DNA of 64,000 nucleotides, taken from Galerina marginata (lineage: Eukaryota > Basidiomycota > Agaricomycetes > Agaricales > Galerinaceae). Positions 10,892 through 21,338 of this stretch are shown in pieces. Numbering within the stretch: position 1 is the stretch's first letter; each line of letters starts with the position of its first letter. The position numbers and the translations under genes were made by a program. Below the pieces are notes generated by a model. That model worked only from the letters and a program-made list of their open reading frames with translations. It did not search any database and had not been told where the DNA came from. Location of the stretch: assembly GCA_023014335.1 (NCBI GenBank), contig JAECYW010000019.1, positions 1,488,001-1,552,000 of the forward strand. The letters run 5' to 3'.

Positions 10892-12028
10892 ATGAACACA
10901 ACGGCAAGGAACATTGAACCACACTCTGTTACTCCCGTCCATCAAGACGACACGAGTACTGATGTATTCCTTCTGTCAACCGACAACGTCGACTTCCGAG
11001 TTCCCAAAGAGATATTGTCGAACTCATCCTCGTTTTTTCAGACGATGTTTTCGATACCTCAACCGCAAGCAAATAGCTATGACCAGGAGCTTAAAAACGG
11101 GGTACCAGTAATCGATGTGAAAGCCGAAGGTTCCTTATCACTACTGGGGCCGGACTATTTCGACGAGAGTCAAAATGTCTGGGCACGTCGCTTGGGTTTT
11201 GCTCTCTCGTTTTGCCATCCCGTGTACCCCTCAATTATGAGAGCAAAATGCCGCAGCAAAATCCAAGCGCCGTGACTCACCTTTTGACCACTGGCAAAAT
11301 TTTCCCACCTCAGTAGTGTATTGCGGAACTTGCTGCTGTTTTGCAACCCAGCCCCCGAGCTGGTCAGGCTTGAAGAGCTACAAAAAGTAGCCATAAAGTA
11401 CGAGATGTACGATGTGGCGAAACGAGTCCTCAAAGAAAGAGTCCGGGCGAGTATCCATCTCATCCCCCCAATAATGCTCGCCGCCGTCGAGATGAACGCC
11501 GAGACAAGCCAAAATGCGGATGCACACCTTGGTGCAGTAGCAATGTTGTTACTAGTATTTCCTGAAGAATTGGAAGACATATTAGACCTGGAACTCATCA
11601 AGACGATACAAGCCCACTCACTGGTGGCTTATCGCAAAGAATGTGTTGCAGCTGCTGTGAAGGTTGCTAGGCCAGCACACAATCATTATCAGTGGATGTC
11701 AGACTATTGGACTACTGTCAATTGGTTCAAAGATGGTTGGGGGGAGCACGGCCGAGGGAACTGTAACGAAGGCGGGAATTGTTTTATCGGACAAACGTCA
11801 GGGAAAATAATGATGCGATTTTGGTGGAGAGAGTATATCTATGCGGCCAAGGCGGAACTGGAGAAGTGGCCATGTGGATCATCCGTGCAAAGAGGAGAGA
11901 TATTCGACAAGGCTGTAAAGGAAGGGTCACAATGCGTAAAGTGCGCTCCTGGCTTGGAGGGTCAATTGAGGAAATTTGCGGCTTTGTTTGCAAGTGAAGT
12001 CGACAAAGCCGTTTCTTCGGCAAGTTGA
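10892..12028 (+). CDS. BTB/POZ domain protein
   Basis: The first exon (from ATG 10892) reads DDTSTDVFLLSTDNVDFRVP followed by KEILSNSSSFFQTMF, a BTB start (strand B1, helix A1/A2). The second exon (from 11314-11317) contains the rest of a BTB fold (LLLFCNPAPELVRLEELQKV, AIKYEMYDVAKRVLKERV) and a basidiomycete-type C-terminal domain ending EVDKAVSSAS. Such proteins are numerous in agaricomycetes and are presumed adaptors; the ligand is unknown. The exon junction is uncertain. In-frame joining works with a GTACCC donor at 11224 and a TAG acceptor at 11316 (347 aa), but this leaves a peptide of about 27 residues (GPDYFDESQNVW...) inside the BTB domain where relatives have none. An insertion or a decayed intron is possible. 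Confidence 0.7.
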
Positions 12029-12623
12029 TATACTATTGGACACAAACGATGGGCTTATCTTTTCGTGTTATGGACAGGTTCAACTTGTGCTCTGAGTTTT
12101 CTGTGTCATTCAGGCGCAACTCAAAAGCAGACCGTCAAAGAATTACACCTCCGAGTCGAAAAAACCGGTAACAACGAGACTTCGTAAACAAATTGACCTA
12201 GAGCCCGTCGGTATGAGCGAGGCAGGTCGGGCGTCTGGTTTTGGGTGGCCACCTCCTGGTCGAACATAATGAGAACCCTAGGTTTAGGCACCAAGTCGTC
12301 CAGCAGGCTCAGGCCTTAAGGCCTTTCTAAAATGAATGTGCCGTACCTCTATTTAATCTGTTGCCCATTCATAGAGAGCTTTCGATACCCAAAAGCAGCA
12401 TGAAGGTAGGTCACAGGTTTTATCAAGAAATTCTACCCGTAACATTATCGAGAATAGAAGGCATCGTCGTATAAGTCGGCGGATCTGAAACAAGCAACTT
12501 AGCAAGAAGCAAGGTCGACCATGACTGAATAGACACAGAGCAGGGAGCTCGAGGCAAATGGCAAATATGAACAAATTCCGACAAGTTGAACGCGGACTCG
12601 GAATGACAATTGAGGAAACATAA
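12029..12623. other. Intergenic stretch upstream of YAE1
   Basis: Minus-strand open frames at 12353-12727 overlap the first YAE1 exon and lack motifs. A partly palindromic CCCTAGGTTTAGG lies near 12270. Nothing else is supported. Confidence 0.3.
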
Positions 12624-13258
12624 ATGGACTCACCATGGGACGACAATCCTGACGATACGACTTTCCGAGATGTAGAATGGTCAAGGATCTCCACAGAATT
12701 CACGAATGTACGCTCATTCAAGAGCAACTTGCTTCCGAATACTTTTTTACGAAAACTAACTCGCAGGTTGGATATCGTGAAGGTATCACCGCCGGGAAGG
12801 AAGCCTCGTCACAGGAAGGATTCGATATAGGGTATGCTACGGTTGGCGTACCTATTGGGAGAGATCTCGGTCTTCTTCGCGGGATTACATCTGTGTTACT
12901 CGCGTTTCTCAAGGACTCCCTCGATATACCTGAACGATCGCAGATGATTGCCGAAGCACAGGATATCTCTTCCCAACTCTCCAGGATTCGCTTCTCTGAT
13001 ATAATGCCTCGCGACATCGAGGCGGAAGACCACGCTCGTGAACATCTCGAGGCCGAAGGCGAAAAGCTCGACCCGAATGAGGAGATCGCTGCTAGGCGCG
13101 ATATGGAAGGCATCGAAGATATGCTCGCAAACCTCAGCTCTGGGAATGGCAAAACCAAGAACGGAAGTAGCAGACCAACCATCGAAGACCTACAAAGCCT
13201 GAAGTCACGACTCAACCTTTTGAGCGGGCGACTGGAACTGGATGTCAACTTCAGCTGA
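12624..13258 (+). CDS. YAE1: YAE1-like protein, Rli1/ABCE1 Fe-S maturation adaptor
   Basis: Exons: 12624-12707 and 12767-13258 (576 nt, 191 aa). The second exon opens with the hallmark glycine repeat of the Yae1/Lto1 family: GYREGITAGKEASSQEGFD, then GYATVGVPIGRDLGLLRG, i.e. glycines spaced every four residues (deca-GX3 motif). In yeast, Yae1 and Lto1 form an adaptor that brings the cytosolic iron-sulfur assembly machinery to the ABC protein Rli1/ABCE1. The C-terminal half is charged and probably helical. The start is an ATG followed by SPWDDNPDDTTFRDVEWSRI, and the acidic N-terminus fits Yae1 better than Lto1. Assignment to YAE1 over LTO1 rests on length and acidic N-terminus, so it is likely but not certain. 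Confidence 0.85.
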
Positions 13259-13421
13259 CACGTCTGAGTTAATCGGAGCTGCGTCAAGGACAATCAGGGT
13301 GCGCTACTTCTTATCTACCACCCAATTTGTTTGTTTAATCTTATAGGAATATTTTAGAGTTTACATTCCATTTTGTATCAATGCTGTATCGATAAATCAC
13401 ACCACACATTGCCCAACCATA

Positions 13422-13950
13422 ATGTCTTTACAAGGCATTCCGGTGATTCATTTTAGAAGCAAAATAGACAGGCTTCCCGCTATCCTCAAGTACACCGAAT
13501 ACCTCTGGCCAGATTCCGAAAGGCTCCACGAAAATGGTGGGAGTGAGCCCGTACTTGATATAATTGGAGCAGTTTTCCCCGTTGACAAATATTGTAAGGT
13601 ACTCCTTTCAAGATCCAGCCTTCACTGACTGATTCGCGTTGAACAAGATCGCTGACAGGCTTCCCATTGCTATTCTCTTAGCAGCCTCCAATTGTCACAA
13701 ATGTGAGGAGCAGGGAGAAAGGACGATGTTGGCCAATTCTGGTGCGCCATGTAGGCCTGAAGCGTTTTCTGAGTGTCCTTATGTCACATCTGCTCCCGGG
13801 TTGTTCATTTTCGCCCTCCTCGATGAACCAGATCCTATTTACCTGTCGTGGCCAAACCTTTATGATCTATCCTGGTCGTTTCCTGGTGTACTACGCTGTC
13901 TAGCTCACCGCAACTTCCACGCTCGCTGTCGTCAAGAACCGGAATGTTGA
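13422..13950 (+). pseudogene. BTB-domain relic
   Basis: The first frame (13422-13625) starts MSLQGIPVIHFRSKIDRLPA and continues ILKYTEYLWPDSERL, resembling the middle of basidiomycete BTB domains (G-x-PVI-x-L...LPxIL-x-YxYP). A second frame after about 13640 reads KIADRLPIAILLAASNCHKC, like the following helices. A third segment (ECPYVTSAPGLFIFALL) is in the same frame but continues as unrelated residues, while another frame is open in parallel. I find no intron set giving an intact protein, so a degenerate copy is the best reading. A real small gene is an alternative. Confidence 0.35.
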
Positions 13951-14219
13951 CAGGGATTGAAATATTATTGGAGCTGCTCATGAGTATTCATACTTCCTGT
14001 CATAGTGTCATCGTTCTTGATCAGGGGACACAGCTGCCTGGGTTTAAACAACTTGCTTAGAAGTTTTGACTCTGTCGCTATTCAGGCGTAATGGAACACG
14101 GCTATTTATTGGATAGATAGAATGGTGAAATTGACATAATGATATATAATGCGTGATGTCTGAACGATGTCCGGAAAAAGGTATGCGATCCGTCGAACAC
14201 ATACTAACAACCACGAAAA

Positions 14220-15392
14220 TTATTTCGCATGAGCTGCGTAGTCTCTCTGCAGGTCGATCTCCCCCTTCAAATGTGTATTCGTGATCCGGACTTGTCGTTG
14301 ACGAGGTGCACCTCCGCGTTTGCCTTTCTTCTTGCCTGTTGGTGCCTTTGGTGCCACAGTTTCTGCAGCAGTTACTTGCAAGCCCTCTGAAAAAGAAAGT
14401 GTAAGGGTAAAGTATTTGGGTAGAGGGTAAATATTTACCTGAGGCCAACTGCCTTAACAGATCGACGTCATTGGGCACTTTCAGTGAATGCCACAGGTCA
14501 TTGAACTCTGTGTTGAGAATGAGTTCGAGAGAGTCTTTGAAATGAAACAGCCAACACACCTTTCTCGACGGGCAGACCCCCACTATCTTCTATGGGTTTG
14601 ATCTCATTCCAAAACACCATTCGCAGTTGTCCGTCTTTAAGCGTCCGCGTCACCAGCACTTCGCCTTCCTTTTCCAACTCTTCGATCGCCTGAGGTGCCT
14701 CCTTCCACGACTCCTTTAGTGCTCGCACCGAAATACCTCCCCCCTTCTTCGTTTGCCGTTGAATTTCTGTCAATAGAGCAGCTTTGTTTCGGAACGTATA
14801 TTCGTGCTAAGTTAATAAATGAGCACCTTAAAGGTATATTTGCAAATGTTGCTTTGATGGATTTTACCTTGTACGAATAAAGATCCGTTTTAGGGTCGTA
14901 TTGGATTCGATCATGAGCTTTGAATTTCTCGAGCAAGGAGGCGTCTGTGTCAAGGGGTGTGTTCGTAACAATGGCAAGATCTTGCAATCTCATTGGGTTT
15001 GGTGTGGACTAGATGCCGAAATCCTCAATCATACCCTGTACTTCACGCGACTCGCATGATGACTCACCTTCAAATGGTTCACCGCATAGACCAACTGAGT
15101 GTTGATATTGTTCCCCGTGCCAGTGTCTGCAGGCTGCGAATATACGATATCTAGCAAACGATCACCGTCCGCATGAATGTGCCACAAAAAATATGGCAAG
15201 CATACTCGTCTTTGGGCGTTTCTTTTTGCCAGAAGTTGAAGGCGTGCCCTCTCCTGCGACGGCCAACCCTTGCCCAGGGGTTGATGGAGTTGTGCTCGAC
15301 GTCGAGGCTTTCGGCTGTGAGTGCCATGAAGTGTAATCCTGTCGCTGCAGCGTTGATTTGAAGGAAGCTGCGTCCTTGGCGAGTTTGGACAT
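14220..15392 (-). CDS. TFA2: Transcription initiation factor TFIIE subunit beta
   Basis: Exons: 15392-15206, 15126-15068, 15008-14868, 14806-14560, 14507-14439, 14386-14220 (870 nt, 289 aa). It is the small subunit of TFIIE, which with TFIIE-alpha recruits and regulates TFIIH at RNA polymerase II promoters in the nucleus. A low-complexity Ser/Thr-rich N-terminus with a basic KKKRPK patch precedes two winged-helix regions: one around NINTQLVYAVNHLK...MRLQDLAIVT, the other around KAALLTEIQRQTKKGGGISV and ALKESWKEAPQAIEELEKEG. Then follow a conserved stretch ending VFWNEIKPIED and a helical segment EFNDLWHSLKVPNDVDLLRQ. The tail is Lys/Arg-rich (GKKKGKRGG...RQVRITNTHLKGEI). All introns are 50-80 nt GT-AG. 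Confidence 0.93.
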
Positions 15393-15920
15393 GGTGGAGA
15401 GGGGAAAGAGGTATTGTCGGTTGCAAATTCAACTGCCGGTATTCTTGTTGCTAGCTAGGTATTATGTAATAAAGAGTTAACTCTAAGTATAGCGGTAAAT
15501 ATGACCCTTGTCGAAGACTTTACTCAGTGTAATAAACGAAATTTCGACAAACACAAGGGTTCAAACCAAACCCGATCTCTAAGCGTTCGAAAATGAGATG
15601 AGAAAGCAATCTTCTTTTTCATAATTCAGTGGTTAATATCGAGTTAATATATACAATATCGGTCGAGAGGTCAACTACATCTGACAAGTCCACAGTTGAG
15701 AATAAATCCGTACTGAGTCAAAGGCGAGTTAGTACAGAGGGAGGGTGGGATAAATCATGGTATTGTGCTGTCTAACAATAGCAGGGTATAATTCCGTTCC
15801 AAAAGAAATTTCTGAACGCAAATGAACCTGGAGGTAGGAAATGAATGGAGAGTTTTGGTGTCGAGGTCGTCATTGGGTCGTCGTAAAGGTTTCCGGTCGT
15901 GTTTAAAAGTATGTTTCCGT
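15393..15920. other. Intergenic stretch
   Basis: TFIIE-beta promoter side and the 3' flank of the membrane-protein gene. No gene is visible. Confidence 0.35.
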
Positions 15921-17969
15921 TCAGCTCTGGTGCTCTCTAGTATGTGAAGGGCGTGGTGTAGTGTCCAGATGGGAAGCAGGCATGTAGGATTCGCCCGAAC
16001 TTCCCACCGTGGCGGTATGATATGAAGTTGCACGACTGCCTGAGGTCCCAGACGAGTACGTATCAGTCGTCGGACTGGCAAGAGGCGATTCTACGAAGCT
16101 GTTTGGACTCGACAGCCTTCTAATGGCGACTTCTGGCCTGACCAGGAGTTCTCCATGCTCCGAGGCCGCCAACCCAGCGAGGAGTTCAGCGCGAGCTGAC
16201 AGACTGTTGGCCCTGCTCGGTGGGTTACTTCCCCCGGCTTCGTAATCAACGCTGCTAAATGAGAGCAGAGTATTTCGGGTAGGTGGCCTACTAGATGTGT
16301 AGATGCTGCCACCAGGACGGGCGCTTGAAGCTCCCATACTGCTTCCAACTTCACCGGAGCCCATCGACTCAATCGTCGGCATCCGCCTAATGTAGCCGTT
16401 GAGCATACGGACGTCTTGATCGGGGGGATAGGGTAATCCAAACTCATTATATCCGAGAGAAGGAGGAATTGGAGGAAGGTTGAAAACATTGTCGTGATCA
16501 ACCTGCATTTGACTATCATGGTCGTCATATTCGTCGTCATCATAATCACCCTGGGAGTAAGAAGGGGGGAGACTGGTAGGTGTGATTTCGATATCATTCT
16601 CAGGCAAAGAAGGTTGGTCGTGTCGCGCATACTCCAGGGCTTCTTCTGTTTCCTGGGTGATCTGTGCTAAGAGGGACCGGAACCGGTCGGTGTAGTTTTG
16701 GTCACGATCGCCTTCCGAGTCGGGCAGAGTTGTCCGTCCAAACGATAGAGGTTCACCGTGAGCAGTCTCACCAGAAAAACCCGAAGAACGCGAACGCATC
16801 AAATGTATGCGGCTTGGAGTGAAGGGCGGTGAAATATCACCTCTTAAAGTTGCATCATCCAAGGATACATCAGAAGTATGGTGCTGGGCACGCAAATCCT
16901 GATTATGAGGAACCATCATTGCTAATGATGAATGATTGCCTCCAGCGGGGGAAAAAGTTTCTGACGCTGATCGAAGGCGATGGTGGAGAGGTGATTGCTG
17001 GCTGTCGGGATAAAGGAAAGTAAAGGTGTGATATGCGACCTAGTTATTCCTCGATCAGTGCATTACACAATATCTCACCGAATTCAACTCACAAGGATAA
17101 GTGAAGTAAAAAAGAGGCGGAGAGTGGATAATATGACCAGTAGAGACCATGAAGGAGATTTGTTGGTACAAGGATTGACTGAGGCCGACCACACATTGTC
17201 GATATCGAGGTGGCACCGTTGCTGCAGATTGTAGCGAGAGTTTGGTGAATTTCTCCACGTGAATAGGAGAACAAAGTTAGCAACAGCAGGTGCAAGGAGG
17301 AGGATAGAAGATAGGTAGTTCATGGTTGGACAAATACGGGTCAAGTACTTGTAAGACTGGCTGTGTGTGAGGAGGTTGTACCTGATAGCGGAAAAAATGA
17401 ATGAACAAAAGGTCAGGGCAAAAGAGAGGCCAGTGCTGGTCCCGAGCGCGAGACAGAAAATCTGTCCAGTTGACGCTCCACGACCATATATCACGAAGGC
17501 CATAAAATACCGGACGGTGTTGTAGACAGCCCAAGCCGCTATAACCAAAACAAGTGTTCAGCGTTCAACTTTTTGCAAATTGTAACCGATAATAACTGTA
17601 AAACTCACATATAATGGTTTCGAAAGCGAACTTCCCGCGTCTTCTCTTTTTCCATGGCTGGCTACTCCGTCGGTCCGATGTTCTGCCTTTCTCACCAACA
17701 GCGCTGTTGGGTGTGGGTTGGTCATCCCAGCGTAATTGTGTTGGGAACCCATCTGAGTTCCTGGGTTGGCCATTGACTTGGTCGTAGTCAGCTGCTGTTT
17801 CGGAGGGTAGCGGTGGTTGGAGTAGCGGTTCAGTTGGTTGAGAATGGAGTGTTGTACTGGTATGAAGTGTGGCACTGGAAATGGTAGAGAGGTTCCTTGA
17901 ATGTTCGGTCTCCCGAGTTTGTTGGGGAGTTCGGGAGTATACTGCGTTGTGAAGATAGATAGCTGCCAT
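15921..17969 (-). CDS. Orphan membrane protein with long disordered acidic tail
   Basis: Exons: 17969-17609, 17538-17093, 16997-15921 (1884 nt, 627 aa). Layout: a polar N-terminal region of about 118 residues ending in a basic KKRRRGK patch; a membrane domain of roughly 150 residues with about four hydrophobic helices (YFMAFVIYG, FCLALGTSTGLSFALTFCSF, LSSILLLAPAVANFVLLFTW, LLVILSTLRLFFTSLILV); then a C-terminal region of about 360 residues that is Ser/Pro-rich, has an acidic stretch (DYDDDEYDDHDS) and looks disordered. I do not recognise the family and infer no function. Splice joins are phase-consistent (acceptor at 16998, with CAG just before CAA). A basidiomycete-specific regulatory membrane protein is plausible. 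Confidence 0.75.
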
Positions 17970-20451
17970 CAACTGTGAAGAATTAAACCCCTAGGTTACC
18001 ATTGGCTTCACCAAGAGACTCCGTGGTCAGAAACCGTCGCCAAACATGAGATCTACGGTCCGCGTTAGGAAAAGAGGTGGAGCCTGGTGGAACTAGAGGT
18101 AGCAAAATGTCTCCCCCAAGAAGAAAAACCAAGACAGCTGGAGGTCCCTTTCGCCTTTCCTTGGATACCACTGTGGAAGTCGAACGGAAAGGGGGGTGTC
18201 CCTGAATGTACATTTCCGGAAATCTTCGGCTTGGCAACCCGAGCCGTGATTGGCTCCAACAGGCAAACCAAATAATAATAGAACGCCCACATCTTTCTGC
18301 GATCACCACCAGGCAGAGCATTCATACTGCATTTGTTTGCGGTGACAACTCTTTCGCTTTGCACATTGATTTATAGGACAAAAGATATAGAAGTGTTCCT
18401 GACTAGTCTTATTTCAATTTAACTTTGACGCGCCCTTGATGCGAACCAACACCGACTTGCCCATTTTCGGGCTCGAGGCCGATCTGGAAGAAGGACGAAT
18501 CTAATCATCCCCACAAGCTTTCTAAACCACTAACCGCATATTCCGGACCTACCTATTTCATCTATCATATGAGGAAATTTTCTCTGGCCAAGAGTCTGAA
18601 TCAACATACATGACCTGCCCGGTGATCATGATTGTCAATGGAGGGCCATCGTCTCTTGATGTTATTATTACATATAATCGGAATGGGCTGCGAGGGGTTG
18701 TCTAATTTGTTCTCTACTTAAATAATAAAGGTTCATGACCGCCGGCCACAATTTTAAGTATCTACGATGATTCTGTCATTCGGAATCTTACTCTGCCAAC
18801 TCTGATACGACTTGGCGTAACTCTAATACCAGCCTTCCAGGTTCTTATATAGTACTGAGTATGTATTGGTATAATAGATCCAGGCATCGGCACTGGAAAA
18901 CACGCCCACCATTCCTTTGGCAGAACTTAGAAAACATGCCTTCGGGGTAAAACTTCAAGTTGAAGTGGTTCGTCCATCTGACTCCAAAATCAGACTAATT
19001 ACTATCGAGATGTGTCAACCGCCGTCAAATTCCCCAGTCAGTTTCTGAACTTCATTTGGAGGTTAAGCATTGACATAATGGAACAGTAGCACTGCAACAT
19101 ATTCCTAGAAGCTCAGTACTTTAAGGCTTGCGACGATTTCAAGCTGAAAACATTTTGTCTCTGGAGATGAGTGTCCAAATATATCCATGAACGGTGCTAA
19201 GATGGGCACCAGCCACGGAATACCAGAGCTGATCTCCGTCATTAATCAATCTGGCTTCATATCTTTGAGCTTCTGTGACAGGAAAAAGGACCAGCGTCAA
19301 TGTTGATTCACAAACATTAGCAACTTACATGGTTCACATAAGTTCGTTCGTTCGAACGAGAAATGAGTCGCCTTCAGTATTGAATTACTTCTCACCGTTG
19401 GTGTACGACCGCCACATGAGGGTAGATGAAAGAAAGCGGCTCAACGCAGCCGAGCTTACAGCCGATCCTAGTTAGTTGCACACGAAGAGGCTAGTGATTG
19501 GATTCGACCATTTACATGAATTGATTCCTCGCGGTTCAGAAGCAAAATTTGTCCTGACAAATAAATGAATAAACGAGACTAGTAATGGGCGCGAATCGTC
19601 ATAGAGTATACTAATGAATCGCACACCAGTTCATTACGACAAAGCCAGATCTGATTCTTGCCATGGATCTCACTTCCTCGCTCCTTGACGCGGGTCAAAA
19701 TGTGGGATACGTGGTTTCGCACCACTGTCAGTACGGGACCAAGGGCTCGCTAAGGAGTTCCTGATCATTTTCCGAGTTCACAGCAATGTTGATACATGCT
19801 GGTGTTCATGATTCCGTTAAGAAATGTCGACCCAGAGTTCCAATGGACAGGTCGGCCCGAGTTCGACAATAAAAATGGTCCATTGACGATCCGCCGAACA
19901 TTAAGCAATGGATCGGGGGCGTGAATGAGCGCCCCTTGCAAATCTCCCCCAAAAAATTAGGCGGGCGCCTGCAAATGATCCACGAGGGAAAGTCTCCATT
20001 CAAAGGTAAGTTAGCATGCACAGAATAAGTAGGTCGTAACTTGGCAAGCTGGGCAAATCAGATAACAAGATCTGACTGACTGCGAACATAGACACATTCG
20101 ATATAATCAATGCCCATGATTGAGCTGGGTAAAGTAACTAATACACCCATTTTTCTGGAAAATGTTACGAGAAAATTCCGAAGAAGCCATGTTGTATGCC
20201 TTTTGCGGGGTTCAGGAGCAGCATTGGGCAATATCAGAGCCAGCAGTGAAGCCCGAAGAAACTTAAGACGACAGAGTTCGAGTCACAGAGCGAGGCCTTT
20301 TTGCTCGAAATGAGTTATGTGAATCTCGGTCACGATACTAGGACCGAACGTGTGCTGTCAGTTGTCAGACTTCAAAAAAAATGTAAATCCAGGCAGGAAA
20401 GATAACATAACCTCGCGAGAAGAGCACATACCGTCTTTAGAGCAGCCCAGT
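17970..20451. other. Gene-poor stretch
   Basis: Short overlapping frames on both strands at 17983-18364 have no motif or splice support. The rest, to 20451, holds only frames under 75 codons. It includes the 3' flank of MPP6 and the 5' flank of the membrane-protein gene. Confidence 0.35.
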
Positions 20452-21338
20452 TTATTCGGGATTCTTCTTCTTTTTCTTCTTCGGCTTTCTGGTCACGTCG
20501 CTAGGTTCGTCGGCAGTTGCATCGCGCTCACGGTCGCGTTTGATCTTCTGGCGTGCGTTATTGGTGATTGTATCGGCGTTAGACGATATCGATGATGTTT
20601 GAAGGTTTTTAGGGTCATCTATTCCCGCGGGTTTCATAAATGTCGTTGGCGTATTGGAGAGTGAATCACTAGTACGAGCCTGAGTACGCAAGTCAGTGCC
20701 CACGCCACCACTATCAAAGATAGCTTGTCGAGCGGTCTTGGAATCCTTGGGTTTCTTTAGGCTTTCAAAGCCGCGTAGCTGTCCAGATGTGCCAGACGCA
20801 GATATTGAAATGGGGCTAGGGTGGACTTTACGTCCTGTGGGTTGTTGGGGGGCAATGGTCGGAGATGATAAGCTTGTAGTCGTAGATTCGGAAGAGCTGG
20901 CCTGCGAGGGAAGGCATGGTTGAAGAAGCACTGGAAACTGTCAAATAGATAACTAGTACCTGCAGAGAAACCTCTTCTCCTTTCTTGTTGAAAACGCGTC
21001 TCCCTGCTACCGTTCTGACAGTAGCATCGGCGTCGAAGCCACTAGCGACAGCACGTTTCGTAGAGAAAATGAAGGGTAAATAGGATGCTTCATGAACATC
21101 CGAAGATCTGGTTTACCAGGTTGAAGTTCTTGACAACTGGATGACAAACTAGTACTCACTCAGATTGCGTTTCCTTGGACAATCCCCAGGAATCTCGCAC
21201 AGCCTGGCTGATCTCCCATTTCCCATCGTCCTTCACCTCCGCACGATCGAGCTCAACTTCTTTCTGCTGATTGGCACGCTGCGCATTTTGCATAAATCGA
21301 AGGCTGAGCGTGCTGGTGCTGAGACTTTTGCTGGTCAT
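20452..21338 (-). CDS. MPP6: MPP6-like nuclear exosome cofactor
   Basis: Exons: 21338-21160, 21107-20960, 20937-20452 (813 nt, 270 aa). The N-terminus STSTLSLRFMQNAQRA followed by WEISQ matches the M-phase phosphoprotein 6 signature (L-S-x-K/R-F-M-x-R/N...). Downstream, EASYLPFIFSTKR and GRRVFNKKGEEV match the second conserved block. Mpp6 binds structured or pyrimidine-rich RNA and helps dock the Mtr4 helicase on the nuclear exosome for rRNA/snoRNA processing and RNA surveillance. The tail ends in a lysine run (RKPKKKKKKNPE), a probable nuclear targeting/RNA-binding element. The join between exons 2 and 3 requires removing only 22 nt (20959-20938, GTACTA...ACAG). The alternatives are a 34-nt intron with a GTTTCT donor, or a 73-nt intron that would delete the conserved GRRVFNKKGEEV block. 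Confidence 0.88.

Noticed and set aside
17983..18364. Overlapping minus- and plus-strand frames of 60-112 codons
   Set aside because: No family resemblance, no splice sites, and mutually overlapping; likely leader or intergenic sequence of the membrane-protein gene.
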